From Pseudonocardia petroleophila (GTDB taxonomy: Bacteria; Actinomycetota; Actinomycetes; Mycobacteriales; Pseudonocardiaceae), in contig NZ_CP060131.1 of the NCBI RefSeq assembly GCF_014235185.1, positions 6,393,501-6,457,500 on the forward strand: a stretch of DNA of 64,000 bases, given 5' to 3'. The translations under genes and the position numbers were made by a program. Position 1 is the stretch's first letter. Every line of letters starts with the position of its first letter. The notes beneath the pieces were generated by a model that saw only the letters and a program-made list of their open reading frames with translations, did not search any database and was not told the DNA's origin. This document shows positions 7,003 to 16,516 of the stretch, piece after piece.

Positions 7003-10000
7003 TCACTCCAGCTCCAGCAGCAGGTCGCCGCCCTCCACCTGCTGGACCTTGCCGATCGCGAGCCGGCCCACGGTGCCGCCCTGCTGCGCGGTGATCGAGG
7101 CCTCCATCTTCATCGCCTCGATGGTGGCGACGGTCTGGCCGGAGGAGACCGCGTCGCCCTCCTCCACCTGCAGCGTGACGACGCCGGCGAACGGGGCCGC
7201 GACGTGGCGGTCGTTGCCCCGGTCGGCCCGCTCCGCGGCCTTGACGTCGGTGGAGACGGACTCGTCGCGCACCGCCGTCGGCCGCATCTGCCCGTTCAGG
7301 GTGGCGAGGACGGTGCGGTAGCCGCGCTCGTCGGGCTCGGAGATCGCCTCCAGCTCGATGAGCAGCGTGACGCCCTGCTCCAGCTCGACGATGTGCTCCC
7401 TCTCGGGCTCCAGCCCGTAGAGGAAGTCCTTGGTCGAGAGCACCGAGGTGTCGCCGTAGGCCTCCTGGTGGGCCTCGTACTCCTTCGTCGGCGCCGGGAA
7501 CAGCAGCCGGTTCAGCGTGACCCGGCGCTCCTCGCGCAGCCCGCGGCGGTCCTCGATCGACAGCTCGACGGTCTCCTTCTCCGGTGAGCGGCCCTCCAGC
7601 GCGCGGGTGCGGAACGGCTCGGGCCAGCCGCCGGGCGGGTCACCCAGCTCGCCGCGCAGGAACCCGATCACCGAGTCGGGGACGTCGAACTTGCCCGGCT
7701 CGGCCTCGAAGTCGGCCGCCTCCACCCCGGCGCCGACGAGGTGCAGCGCGAGGTCGCCCACCACCTTCGACGACGGCGTGACCTTCACCAGCCGCCCCAG
7801 CATCCGGTCGGCCGCCGCGTACAGGTCCTCGATCAGCTCGAAGCGGTCGCCCAGGCCGAGCGCGATCGCCTGCTGGCGCAGGTTGGACAGCTGCCCGCCG
7901 GGGATCTCGTGGTGGTAGACCCGCCCCGTCGGCGACGCCAGGCCCGACTCGAACGGCGCGTACACCTTGCGCACGGCCTCCCAGTACGGCTCCAGGTCGC
8001 CGACCGCGGCCAGCGAGAGCCCGGTGGCGCGCTCGGTGTGGTCGGTGGCCGCGACCAGCGCCGACAGCGACGGCTGCGACGTCGTCCCGGCCATCGACGC
8101 GACCGCCGCGTCGACCGCGTCGACGCCGGCGTCGATCGCCGCGACCAGCGTGGCGAGCTGGCCGCCCGCGGTGTCGTGGGTGTGCAGGTGCACCGGCAGG
8201 TCGAAGCGCTCGCGCAGCGCGCCGACCAGCTTCTTCGCCGCGGGCGGGCGCAGCAGCCCGGCCATGTCCTTGATCGCGAGCACGTGCGCGCCCGCGTCGA
8301 CGATCTGCTCGGCCAGGCGCAGGTAGTAGTCGAGCGTGTAGAGCTGCTCGCCCGGCTCGGACAGGTCGCCGGTGTAGCAGAGCGCGACCTCCGCGACCGC
8401 CGTCCCGGTCGCGCGCACCGCGTCGATCGCGGGACGCATCTGGTTGACGTCGTTGAGGGCGTCGAAGATCCGGAAGATGTCCATCCCGGACGCCGCGGCC
8501 TCCTCGACGAAGGCGTCGGTCACCTCCGTCGGGTACGGCGTGTAGCCGACGGTGTTGCGCCCGCGCAGCAGCATCTGCGTGCAGATGTTCGGGACGGCCT
8601 CCGACAGGGCCGCGAGCCGGTCCCACGGGTCCTCGTTGAGGAACCGCAGCGCCACGTCGTAGGTGGCGCCGCCCCAGCACTCCAGGCTGAGCAGCTCCGG
8701 GGCCGTGCGCGCGACGTACGGGGCGACGGCGAGCAGGTCGCGGCTGCGCACGCGGGTGGCCAGCAGCGACTGGTGGGCGTCGCGGAACGTGGTGTCGGTG
8801 ACGGCCACGGCCGTCTGCTCGCGCAGCCGCCGCGCGAACCCCTCCGGTCCCAGCTCGCGCAGCTGCTGGCGCGAGCCGGCCGGGGCGGGCGTGGACAGGT
8901 CGCAGGCCGGGAGCTTGTCGACGGGCTCGACGACCTCGGGCCGCGCCCCGTTCGGCCGGTTCACCGTGATCTCGGCCAGGTAGTTGAGGATCCGCGTGCC
9001 GCGGTCGGCGGGCCGCCGCGCGCTGAGCAGCTGCGGGCGCTCCTCGATGAAGCTGGTGGTGACCCGCCCCTCCTGGAAGTCCGGGTCGGCCAGCACCGCG
9101 GCGATGAACGGCAGGTTCGTCGACACGCCGCGGATGCGGAACTCCGCGATCGCCCGCCGGGCGCGGCGCACCGCGTTGGGGAAGTCGTGGCCGTTGCAGG
9201 TGAGCTTGACCAGCATCGAGTCGAAGTGCGCGCTGACCTCGGCGCCGGTGTGGGTCGTGCCGCCGTCGAGGCGCACGCCCGGCCCGCCCGGGGAGCGGTA
9301 GTTGCTGATCGTCCCGGTGTCGGGGCGGAAGCCGTTGGCCGGGTCCTCGGTCGTGACGCGGCACTGCAGCGCGGCACCGGTGCAGGTGATCTCGTCCTGG
9401 GTCAGGCGCAGCTCGGGCAGCGTCTTCCCGGACGCGATGCGCAGCTGGGCGATGACCAGGTCGCGGTCGGTGACCTGCTCGGTGACGGTGTGCTCCACCT
9501 GGATGCGCGGGTTCATCTCGATGAACACGTGCTCGCCGCGCTCGTCGAGCAGGAACTCCACCGTGCCCGCGTTGACGTAGCCGATGGCCTTCGCGAACTT
9601 CACCGCGTCGTCGCAGATCCTGGCCCGGATCTCCGGGTCGAGGTTCGGGGCCGGCGCGATCTCGATGACCTTCTGGTGGCGCCGCTGCACCGAGCAGTCG
9701 CGCTCGTAGAGGTGCGCGACGTTGCCCTCGGCGTCGGCGAGGATCTGCACCTCGATGTGGCGGGGGTTCACCACCGCCTGCTCGACGAACACCGTCGCGT
9801 CGCCGAAGGCCGACTCCGCCTCGCGCATCGCCGCCTCGACGGCGTCGCGCAGGTCGCCCGGCTCCTGGACGCGCCGCATCCCGCGCCCGCCGCCGCCCGC
9901 CACGGCCTTCACGAAGACCGGGAAGCCGATCTCGTCGGCCGCGGCCACGAGCGCGTCGACGTCGGTGCCCGGCTCGGAGGACTCCAGCACGTTGACGCCG

Positions 10001-10380
10001 GCCTCGCGGGCCGCGGCGATCGCGCGCGACTTGTTGCCCGTCAGGTGCAGCACCGACGACGGCGGCCCGACGAACGTGATCCCCGCGTCGGCGCACGCCT
10101 GCGCGAGGTCGGGGTTCTCCGACATGAACCCGTAGCCCGGGTAGATCGCGTCGGCCCCGGCCTTGCGCGCCGCCGCGATCACCTCGTCGACCGACAGGTA
10201 GGCGCGCACGGGATGCCCCGGTTCACCGATCTGGTAGGACTCATCGGCCTTCGCCCGGTGCAGGGAGTTGCGGTCCTCGTACGGGAACACCGCGACGGTC
10301 GACACCCCGAGCTCGTACGCGGCCCGGAACGCCCGGATCGCGATCTCTCCGCGGTTCGCGACCAGCACCTTGCGGAACAC
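7003..10380 (-). CDS. pyc: Pyruvate carboxylase
   Basis: 1125-aa biotin enzyme that carboxylates pyruvate to oxaloacetate (anaplerosis). Domains in order: biotin carboxylase (FRKVLVANRGEIAIR start, ATP-grasp glycine loop KAVAGGGGRGMR, EMNPRIQVEHTVTE) to about residue 450; carboxyltransferase TIM barrel from VTDTTFRDAHQSLLATR through YTGDL and HLHTHDTAG; a conserved post-CT region; and a C-terminal biotinyl domain with IEAMKMEA (lysine near residue 1091). GTG at 10380 gives the standard N-terminus and has GAGAGGGG upstream. All motifs of an active enzyme are present. Confidence 0.97.
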   Translation of the reverse strand: MFRKVLVANRGEIAIRAFRAAYELGVSTVAVFPYEDRNSLHRAKADESYQIGEPGHPVRAYLSVDEVIAAARKAGADAIYPGYGFMSENPDLAQACADAGITFVGPPSSVLHLTGNKSRAIAAAREAGVNVLESSEPGTDVDALVAAADEIGFPVFVKAVAGGGGRGMRRVQEPGDLRDAVEAAMREAESAFGDATVFVEQAVVNPRHIEVQILADAEGNVAHLYERDCSVQRRHQKVIEIAPAPNLDPEIRARICDDAVKFAKAIGYVNAGTVEFLLDERGEHVFIEMNPRIQVEHTVTEQVTDRDLVIAQLRIASGKTLPELRLTQDEITCTGAALQCRVTTEDPANGFRPDTGTISNYRSPGGPGVRLDGGTTHTGAEVSAHFDSMLVKLTCNGHDFPNAVRRARRAIAEFRIRGVSTNLPFIAAVLADPDFQEGRVTTSFIEERPQLLSARRPADRGTRILNYLAEITVNRPNGARPEVVEPVDKLPACDLSTPAPAGSRQQLRELGPEGFARRLREQTAVAVTDTTFRDAHQSLLATRVRSRDLLAVAPYVARTAPELLSLECWGGATYDVALRFLNEDPWDRLAALSEAVPNICTQMLLRGRNTVGYTPYPTEVTDAFVEEAAASGMDIFRIFDALNDVNQMRPAIDAVRATGTAVAEVALCYTGDLSEPGEQLYTLDYYLRLAEQIVDAGAHVLAIKDMAGLLRPPAAKKLVGALRERFDLPVHLHTHDTAGGQLATLVAAIDAGVDAVDAAVASMAGTTSQPSLSALVAATDHTERATGLSLAAVGDLEPYWEAVRKVYAPFESGLASPTGRVYHHEIPGGQLSNLRQQAIALGLGDRFELIEDLYAAADRMLGRLVKVTPSSKVVGDLALHLVGAGVEAADFEAEPGKFDVPDSVIGFLRGELGDPPGGWPEPFRTRALEGRSPEKETVELSIEDRRGLREERRVTLNRLLFPAPTKEYEAHQEAYGDTSVLSTKDFLYGLEPEREHIVELEQGVTLLIELEAISEPDERGYRTVLATLNGQMRPTAVRDESVSTDVKAAERADRGNDRHVAAPFAGVVTLQVEEGDAVSSGQTVATIEAMKMEASITAQQGGTVGRLAIGKVQQVEGGDLLLELE

Positions 10381-10476
10381 GGCGGCCCCTCTCGTGATCG
10401 TTGGTGCGCAGAACCTACCCGGGCGCACCCGATCGGACCCGTGGGAATCTCACGATGGATCGGGTACCAAGGAGGT

Positions 10477-11331
10477 GTGGGACACCGCCGGCACTCCACC
10501 CGACACGACGCGAGGCGTCATCCCGCGGCGTTCGCCGAGGGCAGGCGGCTGCGCCACGACGCGGAACGCCGGCGTCGCGAGCGGCACCTCACCCGGCGCC
10601 ACCGCCCGGTGTCCCGCCGGGTGCTGCCGTGGCTGCTGCTCATGCCGTTCCTGTTCACCGGGGTGCTCTCGGTCGTCGCGCTGGTGCTCGCCACCACGTT
10701 CGCGATCGGCCTGACGGTCGCCGCCGCCGCCCCGCTCCTGCTCGCCGGCGGGATCGCGTTCCACGTCGTGCGGCGCCGGTTCCGGGCCCGCTCGGCCGGC
10801 ACGGCCCCGCTGCCCGCCCGTCCCGCGGCCCGCCGCCGGCCCGACCTCGTGTGGGGCCACGCGCGCGACCGCTTCCGCACCCTGGCCGCCGCGTACGCCG
10901 CCCACGAGTGCGACCCGATGGCGGTGCTGCGCCTGCCCGCGCTGTCCGACGTCACCGTCCCGAGCACCGGCCGGTTCGTGGACGCCTTCGCCCACGCCCA
11001 GGCGCTGGAGTCCGACGCCTACCCCGGCGACGACCACGCCGGCCGGTTCGTCACGGCCGTCGACGCCGCGGAGCGCGCCTGGCGCGCCGCCCGCGGGGCC
11101 GCGGAGCGCATCCGGCTCGCCGGGCTGACGCCGGCCGAGCGCTCCACGGTGGAACGGGTGATCAAGCTGCTCACCACCGCCCGCGACTCCGACCACGAGC
11201 CCGAACGGCTCAGCGCCTACGCCCTCGCCCGCGCCGAGCTCGCGAAGCTCGACGCCGCCGGCACGATCCACCTGCCCCGAACCGCCCGTGCCGCCCTGGA
11301 CGACGCCTCCCGGGGAGCACTTCCCGCCTGA
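10477..11331 (+). CDS. Predicted two-TM membrane protein of unknown function
   Basis: About 284 aa. The very basic N-terminal 40 residues (Arg/His-rich) are followed by two hydrophobic segments, VLPWLLLMPFLFTGVLSVVALVLATTFAIGLTV and the adjoining AAAAPLLLAGGIAFHVV. A soluble, mainly helical C-terminal region of about 190 aa follows, probably cytosolic. I do not recognise a family. The start is uncertain: GTG 10477 follows a strong AAGGAGG by only 1 nt, shorter than usual; a GTG around 10607 (VSRRVLPW) would start right at the first membrane segment. It is divergent from pyc. Confidence 0.7.
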   Translation: MGHRRHSTRHDARRHPAAFAEGRRLRHDAERRRRERHLTRRHRPVSRRVLPWLLLMPFLFTGVLSVVALVLATTFAIGLTVAAAAPLLLAGGIAFHVVRRRFRARSAGTAPLPARPAARRRPDLVWGHARDRFRTLAAAYAAHECDPMAVLRLPALSDVTVPSTGRFVDAFAHAQALESDAYPGDDHAGRFVTAVDAAERAWRAARGAAERIRLAGLTPAERSTVERVIKLLTTARDSDHEPERLSAYALARAELAKLDAAGTIHLPRTARAALDDASRGALPA

Positions 11332-11407
11332 CCCATCGGGGTTGAAACGGTCCCGGACCGGACACCCCGTACGCGAGGCATCCCCTCACCGACCACGGAG
11401 GACCCCC

Positions 11408-11749
11408 ATGCCCCTCACGCCCCGCGAGCAGAAGGCGCTGGACGCCATCGAGCAGGAGTTCGCCCAGCAGGACCCCGATCTGGCCGCCACGTTCGACGGC
11501 GCCCGGCCCGGCCGGGGTGCGCTGCCGTTCTGGCTGCCGCTGTCCTGGATCGCGCTGGCCGCGCTCGTCCCCGTGCTCGTGGTGCTCGCCGGCGTGCACG
11601 CGCTCGTCCCGGAGCTGCCCGCGCTGCTGACCGGCGTGCTCACCGTCGTCCTCGCCGGCGGGTGGGTCGTGTTCGCCGTCCGCACCGGCACGTCGCACCC
11701 CACGCCCGCCCCGAGCCCGACCGGTGGGTCCACCGACGTGCGGGTCTGA
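11408..11749 (+). CDS. DUF3040 membrane protein
   Basis: 113-aa protein. The N-terminal MPLTPREQKALDAIEQEFAQQDPDLAATF is typical of actinobacterial DUF3040 proteins (LSERE.K.L.EIE..L...DP.F), followed by two membrane segments (LPLSWIALAALVPVLVVLAGV and LLTGVLTVVLAGGWVVFAV). The short Pro/Ser/Thr tail is variable. Function is unknown. ATG 11408 has GGAGGA about 7 nt upstream. It converges on recG with a gap of only 3 nt. Confidence 0.8.
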   Translation: MPLTPREQKALDAIEQEFAQQDPDLAATFDGARPGRGALPFWLPLSWIALAALVPVLVVLAGVHALVPELPALLTGVLTVVLAGGWVVFAVRTGTSHPTPAPSPTGGSTDVRV

Positions 11750-11752
11750 GCC

Positions 11753-13918
11753 TCAGACCTTGTCGAGGTACTCCGCCCGGTCGTCGGTGACGACCTCGCC
11801 GACCAGGGCGGCCAGGCCGGGGCTGTGCACGAGCCCCGGGTCGTGGGCCACGAGGTCGGCCGCGTAGACCTGCGCCTTCGCGATCACGTCCTCGTGCTTG
11901 AGCAGCGACAGCAGCCGGAGCCCCGAGCGGCGCCCGGACTGCAGCGCGCCCAGGACGTCGCCCTCGCGGCGCAGCTCCAGGTCGAGCCGGGCGAGTTCGA
12001 AGCCGTCGGTGGTGCCCTCGACGGCGGCCAGTCGCTCGCGGGCGGCCGTGGCCTCGGGCATCTCGGTGACCAGCAGGCACACCCCCGGCGCCGACCCCCG
12101 GCCGACGCGCCCGCGGAGCTGGTGGAGCTGGGACAGGCCGAAGCGCTCGGCGTCGAGGATGACGATCGCGGTGGCGTTGGGCACGTCGACCCCCACCTCG
12201 ATGACGGTGGTGGCCAGCAGCACGTCGAGCTCGCCGCGCTCGAAGGACCGCATCACGGCGTCCTTCTCGTCCGACGGCAGCTTGCCGTGCAGGATCCCCA
12301 GCCGCAGGCCCTCCAGGGCGCCCTCGGCCAGCCGCGGGGCGATGTCGAGGACGGCGAGCGGCGGGCGGCGGGCCTCGTCGCTCGCGTCGTCCGGCGGCGG
12401 CTCGGAGTCGTCCTCGGCCCTGGCGCTCTCCCCCACCCGCGGGAACACGACGTAGGCCTGGTGGCCCTTCGCCACCTCGTCGCGCACCCGGCGCCACACG
12501 CTCGCGAACCACTGCGGCTTCTCGGCCAGCGGCACCACGGAGGTGGCGATCGGTGAGCGCCCGCGGGGCAGCTCGCGCAGCGAGGACACCGTGAGGTCGC
12601 CGTAGACCGTCATCGCGACCGTGCGCGGGATCGGGGTGGCCGTCATGACCAGCATGTGCGGCGCCCGGTCCCCGCGCCCGCGCAGCGCGTCGCGCTGCTC
12701 CACGCCGAACCGGTGCTGCTCGTCGACGACGACGAGCCCGAGGTCGGCGAACCCGACGCGGTCCTGGATCAGCGCGTGGGTGCCGACCATGATCCCGGCC
12801 TCGCCGGACTGCGCGTCGAGCAGCGCCTGCTTCTTCGCCCGCGCCCCCAGCGACCCGGTGAGCAGCGTGACGCGGGTGGCCCGCTCGGCCGCCCCCAGCT
12901 CGCCGCCCTGCGCGAGCGGGCCGAGCATCGCCCGCAGCGACCGCGCGTGCTGCGCGGCGAGCACCTCGGTGGGCGCGAGCATCGCCGCCTGCTGCCCGGA
13001 GTCGACGACCTGCAGCATCGCCCGCAGCGCGATGATCGTCTTGCCCGCGCCGACGTCGCCCTGCACGAGCCGGTTCATCGGGTGGGCGCGCCCGAGGTCG
13101 GCCGCGACCTGCGCCCCGACCTCCTGCTGCCCCGCCGTGAGCGTGAACGGCAGCGCGGCGTCGAACGCGTCGAGCAGCCCCCCGGCGACGGGCGGGCACC
13201 GCGGCGCCGGCCGCGCGGCGGTGGCCTGGCGGCGCAGCGCGAGCGCGAGCTGCACGCCCAGCGCCTCGTCCCAGACCAGGCGGTGGCGGGCGGCGTGGAT
13301 GTCGGCCTCGACCTCCGGCACGTGGATCCGCCGCAGCGCGCGCCCCAGCTCCGTCAGCTTCTCCCGGTCGCGGATCTTCGGGGGCAGCGGATCGGTCGGG
13401 TCGTCGAGCATGTCGAGGACGATCCGCACGCACTTCGCGATCACCTGCGAGCCGAGCTTGCCGGTGGCCGGGTAGACCGAGAGGAACGGGCGGACCTCGT
13501 CGGTCTCGTCGAGCGGCTCGAACTGCGGGTGCGTGAGCTGCAGCTTCTGGTTGAACATCCCGACCTTGCCCGAGAACACCGCCCGCACGCCGGGGTACAC
13601 GAGGTGCTTGACCTTGTGGGCGTTGAAGAACGTGCAGTCGAGCGAGCCGCCCGACTCGTCGCGCAGCACGACCTGCAGCATCGTGCCCCGCCGCGCCCGC
13701 ATCTCGCGGGTGGTGGTCTTCTCCACCTGCGCGACGAGCGTGGCGTGCTCCCCCAGCTCCAGCCCCGTGATCGGCGTGAGCTTGCCGCGGTCGACGTAGC
13801 GGCGCGGGTAGTGCCGCACCAGCTCGCCGACGGTGCTGATCTCCAGCTGCGCGGCCAGCAGATCGGCCGACTTCCGCCCGATCAGCGGCTCCAGCGCCGA
13901 GTCGAGATCGACGTTCAC
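11753..13918 (-). CDS. recG: ATP-dependent DNA helicase RecG
   Basis: 721-aa superfamily 2 helicase that remodels stalled forks and Holliday junctions. The N-terminal wedge/OB domain begins at DLDSALEPLIGRKSADLL and contains HYPRRYVDRGKLTPI. The helicase core has Walker A VQGDVGAGKTIIAL, the DEQHRFGVEQRDALR box, the TATPIPRTVAM motif, and the C-terminal ATTVIEVGVDVPNAT and QLRGRVGRG motifs. GTG at 13918 overlaps the DAK2 stop by 4 nt and has GGGAG upstream. The DAK2-recG order matches mycobacteria. Confidence 0.96.
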   Translation of the reverse strand: MNVDLDSALEPLIGRKSADLLAAQLEISTVGELVRHYPRRYVDRGKLTPITGLELGEHATLVAQVEKTTTREMRARRGTMLQVVLRDESGGSLDCTFFNAHKVKHLVYPGVRAVFSGKVGMFNQKLQLTHPQFEPLDETDEVRPFLSVYPATGKLGSQVIAKCVRIVLDMLDDPTDPLPPKIRDREKLTELGRALRRIHVPEVEADIHAARHRLVWDEALGVQLALALRRQATAARPAPRCPPVAGGLLDAFDAALPFTLTAGQQEVGAQVAADLGRAHPMNRLVQGDVGAGKTIIALRAMLQVVDSGQQAAMLAPTEVLAAQHARSLRAMLGPLAQGGELGAAERATRVTLLTGSLGARAKKQALLDAQSGEAGIMVGTHALIQDRVGFADLGLVVVDEQHRFGVEQRDALRGRGDRAPHMLVMTATPIPRTVAMTVYGDLTVSSLRELPRGRSPIATSVVPLAEKPQWFASVWRRVRDEVAKGHQAYVVFPRVGESARAEDDSEPPPDDASDEARRPPLAVLDIAPRLAEGALEGLRLGILHGKLPSDEKDAVMRSFERGELDVLLATTVIEVGVDVPNATAIVILDAERFGLSQLHQLRGRVGRGSAPGVCLLVTEMPEATAARERLAAVEGTTDGFELARLDLELRREGDVLGALQSGRRSGLRLLSLLKHEDVIAKAQVYAADLVAHDPGLVHSPGLAALVGEVVTDDRAEYLDKV

Positions 13919-15513
13919 TCCACTCCCAACACGATCGGATGGTCGGTCTGCCCGCCCCGGTGGACCACGACGTCGACCTCGGGGTGGGTGCGCCGCAGGT
14001 CGGCGGCCAGTCCCTCGCCCAGCTCGTCGGCGGCCCCCTCCCCGAGCAGCGCCGTGACGATCTCGCCGCCCGCGGTGAGCATGCGGTGAGCCAACCACAG
14101 GGCACCGACAGCCAGGTCCGGCGCGATGAGCACGACCTCGCCGTCGGACAGGCCCAGCACCTCGCCGGGCTCGCAGCGCCCCACCCACGTCATCGCCTCG
14201 GTCTCGGCGACGACGAGCGACGCGGTGCGGGTGAGCGCGGCGGCCTCCGCCATCGCGACGACGTCGTCGGCCGCGCGCCGCTCCGGGTCGTGCACCGCGA
14301 GCGCGGACAGCCCCTGCAGCACCGACGCCGTGGGCAGGACCTGCACCTCCTGGCCGTCGCGCCGGGCCGCCGCCGCGGCGCGCTCCGCGACCTCGTAGAG
14401 CTCGATGTCCGACGGCAGCAGGACGACGTGCCGCGCGCGGGTGGCGACCAGCGCCCGGTGCACGGCCCCGTCGTCGACGGCGTCGGCGCGGGCCAGCACG
14501 TCGGCCCCCGCCGACCGGGCCAGGTCGGCCAGCTCCGCCCCCTCCGCGACGAGGACGACGGCGCGGCGGCGGTCGAACCGGTCGGGGGCCGGCGCGAGCT
14601 GGTCGGCGAAGCGCACCACGGTGATCCGGTACGGCCGCCCGGCGACGACGCCCGCCTCGATCGCCGCCCCGACGTCGGTGCAGTGCACGTGGACGTTCCA
14701 GGTGCCCGCCCCGTCGCCGACGACCGCCACCGAGTCGCCCAGCTCGTCGAGCTCCCCGCGGAGCACGGCGACGGCCTCGTCGGGGGCGTCGAGCAGGTAC
14801 ATGACCTCGTAGTCGAACGCCGAGCTGCCCGACTCCCGCGCGGCGACGAGCGCGTCGCGGCCGCGGGTGGGCCCCCGCTCCCCCGCCGGCTCGGGCACCC
14901 CGACCCCGGAGCGGCCGCTGGCCAGCGTCGCGAGGGCGTCCAGGACGAGGTAGAGGCCCATGCCCCCGGCGTCGACGACCCCGGCGCGGGCCAGCTCGGG
15001 CAGCTGCCCCGTGGTCTCGCGCAGGGCCTCGCGGGCCGCGTCGGCGGCCGCGACGGCCACGGCGTCGAGCCGGTCGGAACCGACCGCAACCGAGGCGACG
15101 GCGGCCGCGGACAGCACCGAGAGCACCGTGCCCTCGCGGGGCCGGGTGACCGCGGCGGTGGCGAGCCGGTGCGCGCGGCCCAGCCCGTCGGCCAGCACCT
15201 TCCCGCCCGCGGACGGCCCGGCCTTGGCCGCGACGGCGTCGGCGACCCCGCGCAGCACCTGGGAGAGGATCACGCCGGAGTTGCCGCGGGCCCCGATCAG
15301 CGCGCCGCGGGCCAGCGCCGCCGCCACCTGCGGCTCGCCCCGGCCGACCGCGTCGAGGGCGGCCCGCATGGTGAGCAGCAGGTTGGTGCCGGTGTCGCCG
15401 TCGGGCACCGGGAAGACGTTGATCCGGTCGATCTCCGCGCGGTGCCGCTCCAGCGACCCCACCGCGGCCTTCGCCCAGCCGGTGAGCAGGGCGGCGTCGA
15501 GGATCGGGGGCAC
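13915..15513 (-). CDS. DAK2 domain fusion protein (YloV/FakA-like)
   Basis: 532-aa protein. The N-terminal DAK2 (dihydroxyacetone kinase L-type) domain has INVFPVPDGDTGTNLLLTMRAAL, with the metal/nucleotide-binding Asp residues, plus ARGNSGVILSQVLRG. The C-terminal DegV-related region contains the VGDGAGTWNVHVHCTDVGAAIEAG segment. In Firmicutes the equivalent FakA phosphorylates fatty acids bound to FakB; in actinobacteria the partner is unclear and no degV/fakB is in the window. Overlap with recG indicates one operon. GTG 15513 has TACGCT 7 nt upstream (leaderless). Confidence 0.88.
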   Translation of the reverse strand: MPPILDAALLTGWAKAAVGSLERHRAEIDRINVFPVPDGDTGTNLLLTMRAALDAVGRGEPQVAAALARGALIGARGNSGVILSQVLRGVADAVAAKAGPSAGGKVLADGLGRAHRLATAAVTRPREGTVLSVLSAAAVASVAVGSDRLDAVAVAAADAAREALRETTGQLPELARAGVVDAGGMGLYLVLDALATLASGRSGVGVPEPAGERGPTRGRDALVAARESGSSAFDYEVMYLLDAPDEAVAVLRGELDELGDSVAVVGDGAGTWNVHVHCTDVGAAIEAGVVAGRPYRITVVRFADQLAPAPDRFDRRRAVVLVAEGAELADLARSAGADVLARADAVDDGAVHRALVATRARHVVLLPSDIELYEVAERAAAAARRDGQEVQVLPTASVLQGLSALAVHDPERRAADDVVAMAEAAALTRTASLVVAETEAMTWVGRCEPGEVLGLSDGEVVLIAPDLAVGALWLAHRMLTAGGEIVTALLGEGAADELGEGLAADLRRTHPEVDVVVHRGGQTDHPIVLGVE

Positions 15514-15520
15514 GTCGGCG

Positions 15521-15526
15521 AGCGTA
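15521..15526 (-). promoter_or_regulatory. Candidate -10 (TACGCT), leaderless DAK2-recG operon
   Basis: TACGCT on the minus strand ends 7 nt before GTG 15513. It faces the rpmB promoter about 40 nt away. Confidence 0.5.
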
Positions 15527-15563
15527 GTGACCGGGGGGTGTGCGCCGCCCGGGACGCCGCAGG

Positions 15564-15569
15564 TATCCT
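15564..15569 (+). promoter_or_regulatory. Candidate -10 (TATCCT) for rpmB
   Basis: TATCCT lies 52 nt before the rpmB start, giving a leader of about 45 nt that carries an AGGAG ribosome-binding site at 15611-15615. No convincing -35 is visible. Confidence 0.4.
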
Positions 15570-15621
15570 CGTGATTCACGACCGGGGCATCCCGGCGTTT
15601 CCCCGATTCGAGGAGTTCGAC

Positions 15622-15816
15622 GTGGCTGCCGTCTGCGACGTCTGTAGCAAGGGTCCGGGCTTCGGCATGTCCGTCTCGCACTCGCACCGCCGCACCAACC
15701 GCCGCTGGAACCCGAACATCCAGACCGTTCGGGCCCGTCTCACCACCGGTGGCAACCGTACCCGCCTCAACGTGTGCACCTCCTGCCTGAAGGCCGGCAA
15801 GGTCGCGCGCGCCTGA
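15622..15816 (+). CDS. rpmB: 50S ribosomal protein L28
   Basis: 64-aa ribosomal protein. AAVCDVCSKGPGFGMSVSHSHRRTNRRWNPNIQ is the typical L28 N-terminus. Two CxxC pairs (CDVC and CTSC) mark the zinc-binding form. GTG 15622 follows AGGAG by 6 nt. It is transcribed divergently from the DAK2-recG operon and followed at once by a strong hairpin terminator. Confidence 0.97.
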   Translation: MAAVCDVCSKGPGFGMSVSHSHRRTNRRWNPNIQTVRARLTTGGNRTRLNVCTSCLKAGKVARA

Positions 15817-15837
15817 GCGCACACCGACGCACCGACG

Positions 15838-15867
15838 ACGGCACCCCCGCCACGGCGGGGGTGCCGT
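15838..15867 (+). terminator. Hairpin terminator after rpmB
   Basis: The arms ACGGCACCCCCGCC and GGCGGGGGTGCCGT pair perfectly (about 13 bp after allowing a loop) 21 nt after the rpmB stop. There is no U-tract, as is common in actinobacteria. It could also stop the convergent tetR transcript, which ends 53 nt away. Confidence 0.8.
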
Positions 15868-15919
15868 TCGCCGTCTGCGGGGCGGATCAGGCCGGGACGA
15901 CCGTCGTGCACGGGCGTGC

Positions 15920-16516
15920 TCATGGGGACTCCTGGACGGGGGTGGGGACCGGGTCAGCGGGTGGGCCGGGCGGGACCGGGGCCTGCCGCAGCAGCCCGGG
16001 CAGGTCGGTGCCGCCGGTCCGCAGGCGGGCGTGCAGCAGCAGCGAGCCCAGGGCGGAGAGCGTGAGGTGGCGGGCGCGCGCCGCCGGGTCCCGGCTGGGC
16101 CGCACCGTGCCGGCCGCGACACCCGCGGCCAGGTAGCCCTCGGCGTCGGACACCATCTGCTCGACGAACGCGGCGGCCAGGTCCCCACCGGCCTGCAGCG
16201 CCTGCAGGACGTACGCGGCGAGCCGGGCGTGCTCCTCGACGGCCGCGAGCCGGGCGAGTGCCGCCGCCGGGCTGCCCGTGACGGCGTCGGTCTCGGCCTC
16301 GCGGATCCGGCGCAGCACGTGCTCGTCGCACGCGGCGCGCAGCCCGTCCTTCGGCCCGAAGTGGTGGTTGAGCACGCCGGGGCTGACCCCGGCCCGGGCG
16401 GCCACGGCGCGCACCGGCGCGTCGAACCCGGTGCTGCCGAACACCTCGACCGCGGCGTCGCGGATGCGCGCGCGGGCGGTGAGGTCTCCGGTGCCGGCCG
16501 CCGGTGCTGAACGCAT
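15920..16516 (-). CDS. TetR-family transcriptional regulator
   Basis: 198-aa regulator. The N-terminal helix-turn-helix is LTARARIRDAAVEVFGSTGFDAPVRAVAARAGVSPGVLNHHFGPKDGLRAA; the remainder is an all-helical ligand domain with a Pro-rich tail. The target is not obvious: downstream lies only the rpmB terminator, upstream ung. A 7-4-7 inverted repeat over the start codon suggests autoregulation. Other members with the GVLNHHFG recognition helix often control efflux pumps, but no pump is adjacent. Confidence 0.88.
   Translation of the reverse strand: MRSAPAAGTGDLTARARIRDAAVEVFGSTGFDAPVRAVAARAGVSPGVLNHHFGPKDGLRAACDEHVLRRIREAETDAVTGSPAAALARLAAVEEHARLAAYVLQALQAGGDLAAAFVEQMVSDAEGYLAAGVAAGTVRPSRDPAARARHLTLSALGSLLLHARLRTGGTDLPGLLRQAPVPPGPPADPVPTPVQESP

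Noticed and set aside
7741..10476. Very long plus-strand open frame opposite pyruvate carboxylase
   Set aside because: It is antisense to a full-length, motif-complete pyc. The translation is Arg/Gly/Val-rich without domains, as expected from high-GC third-position bias. Only its last 285 codons (from 10477) are a real gene.
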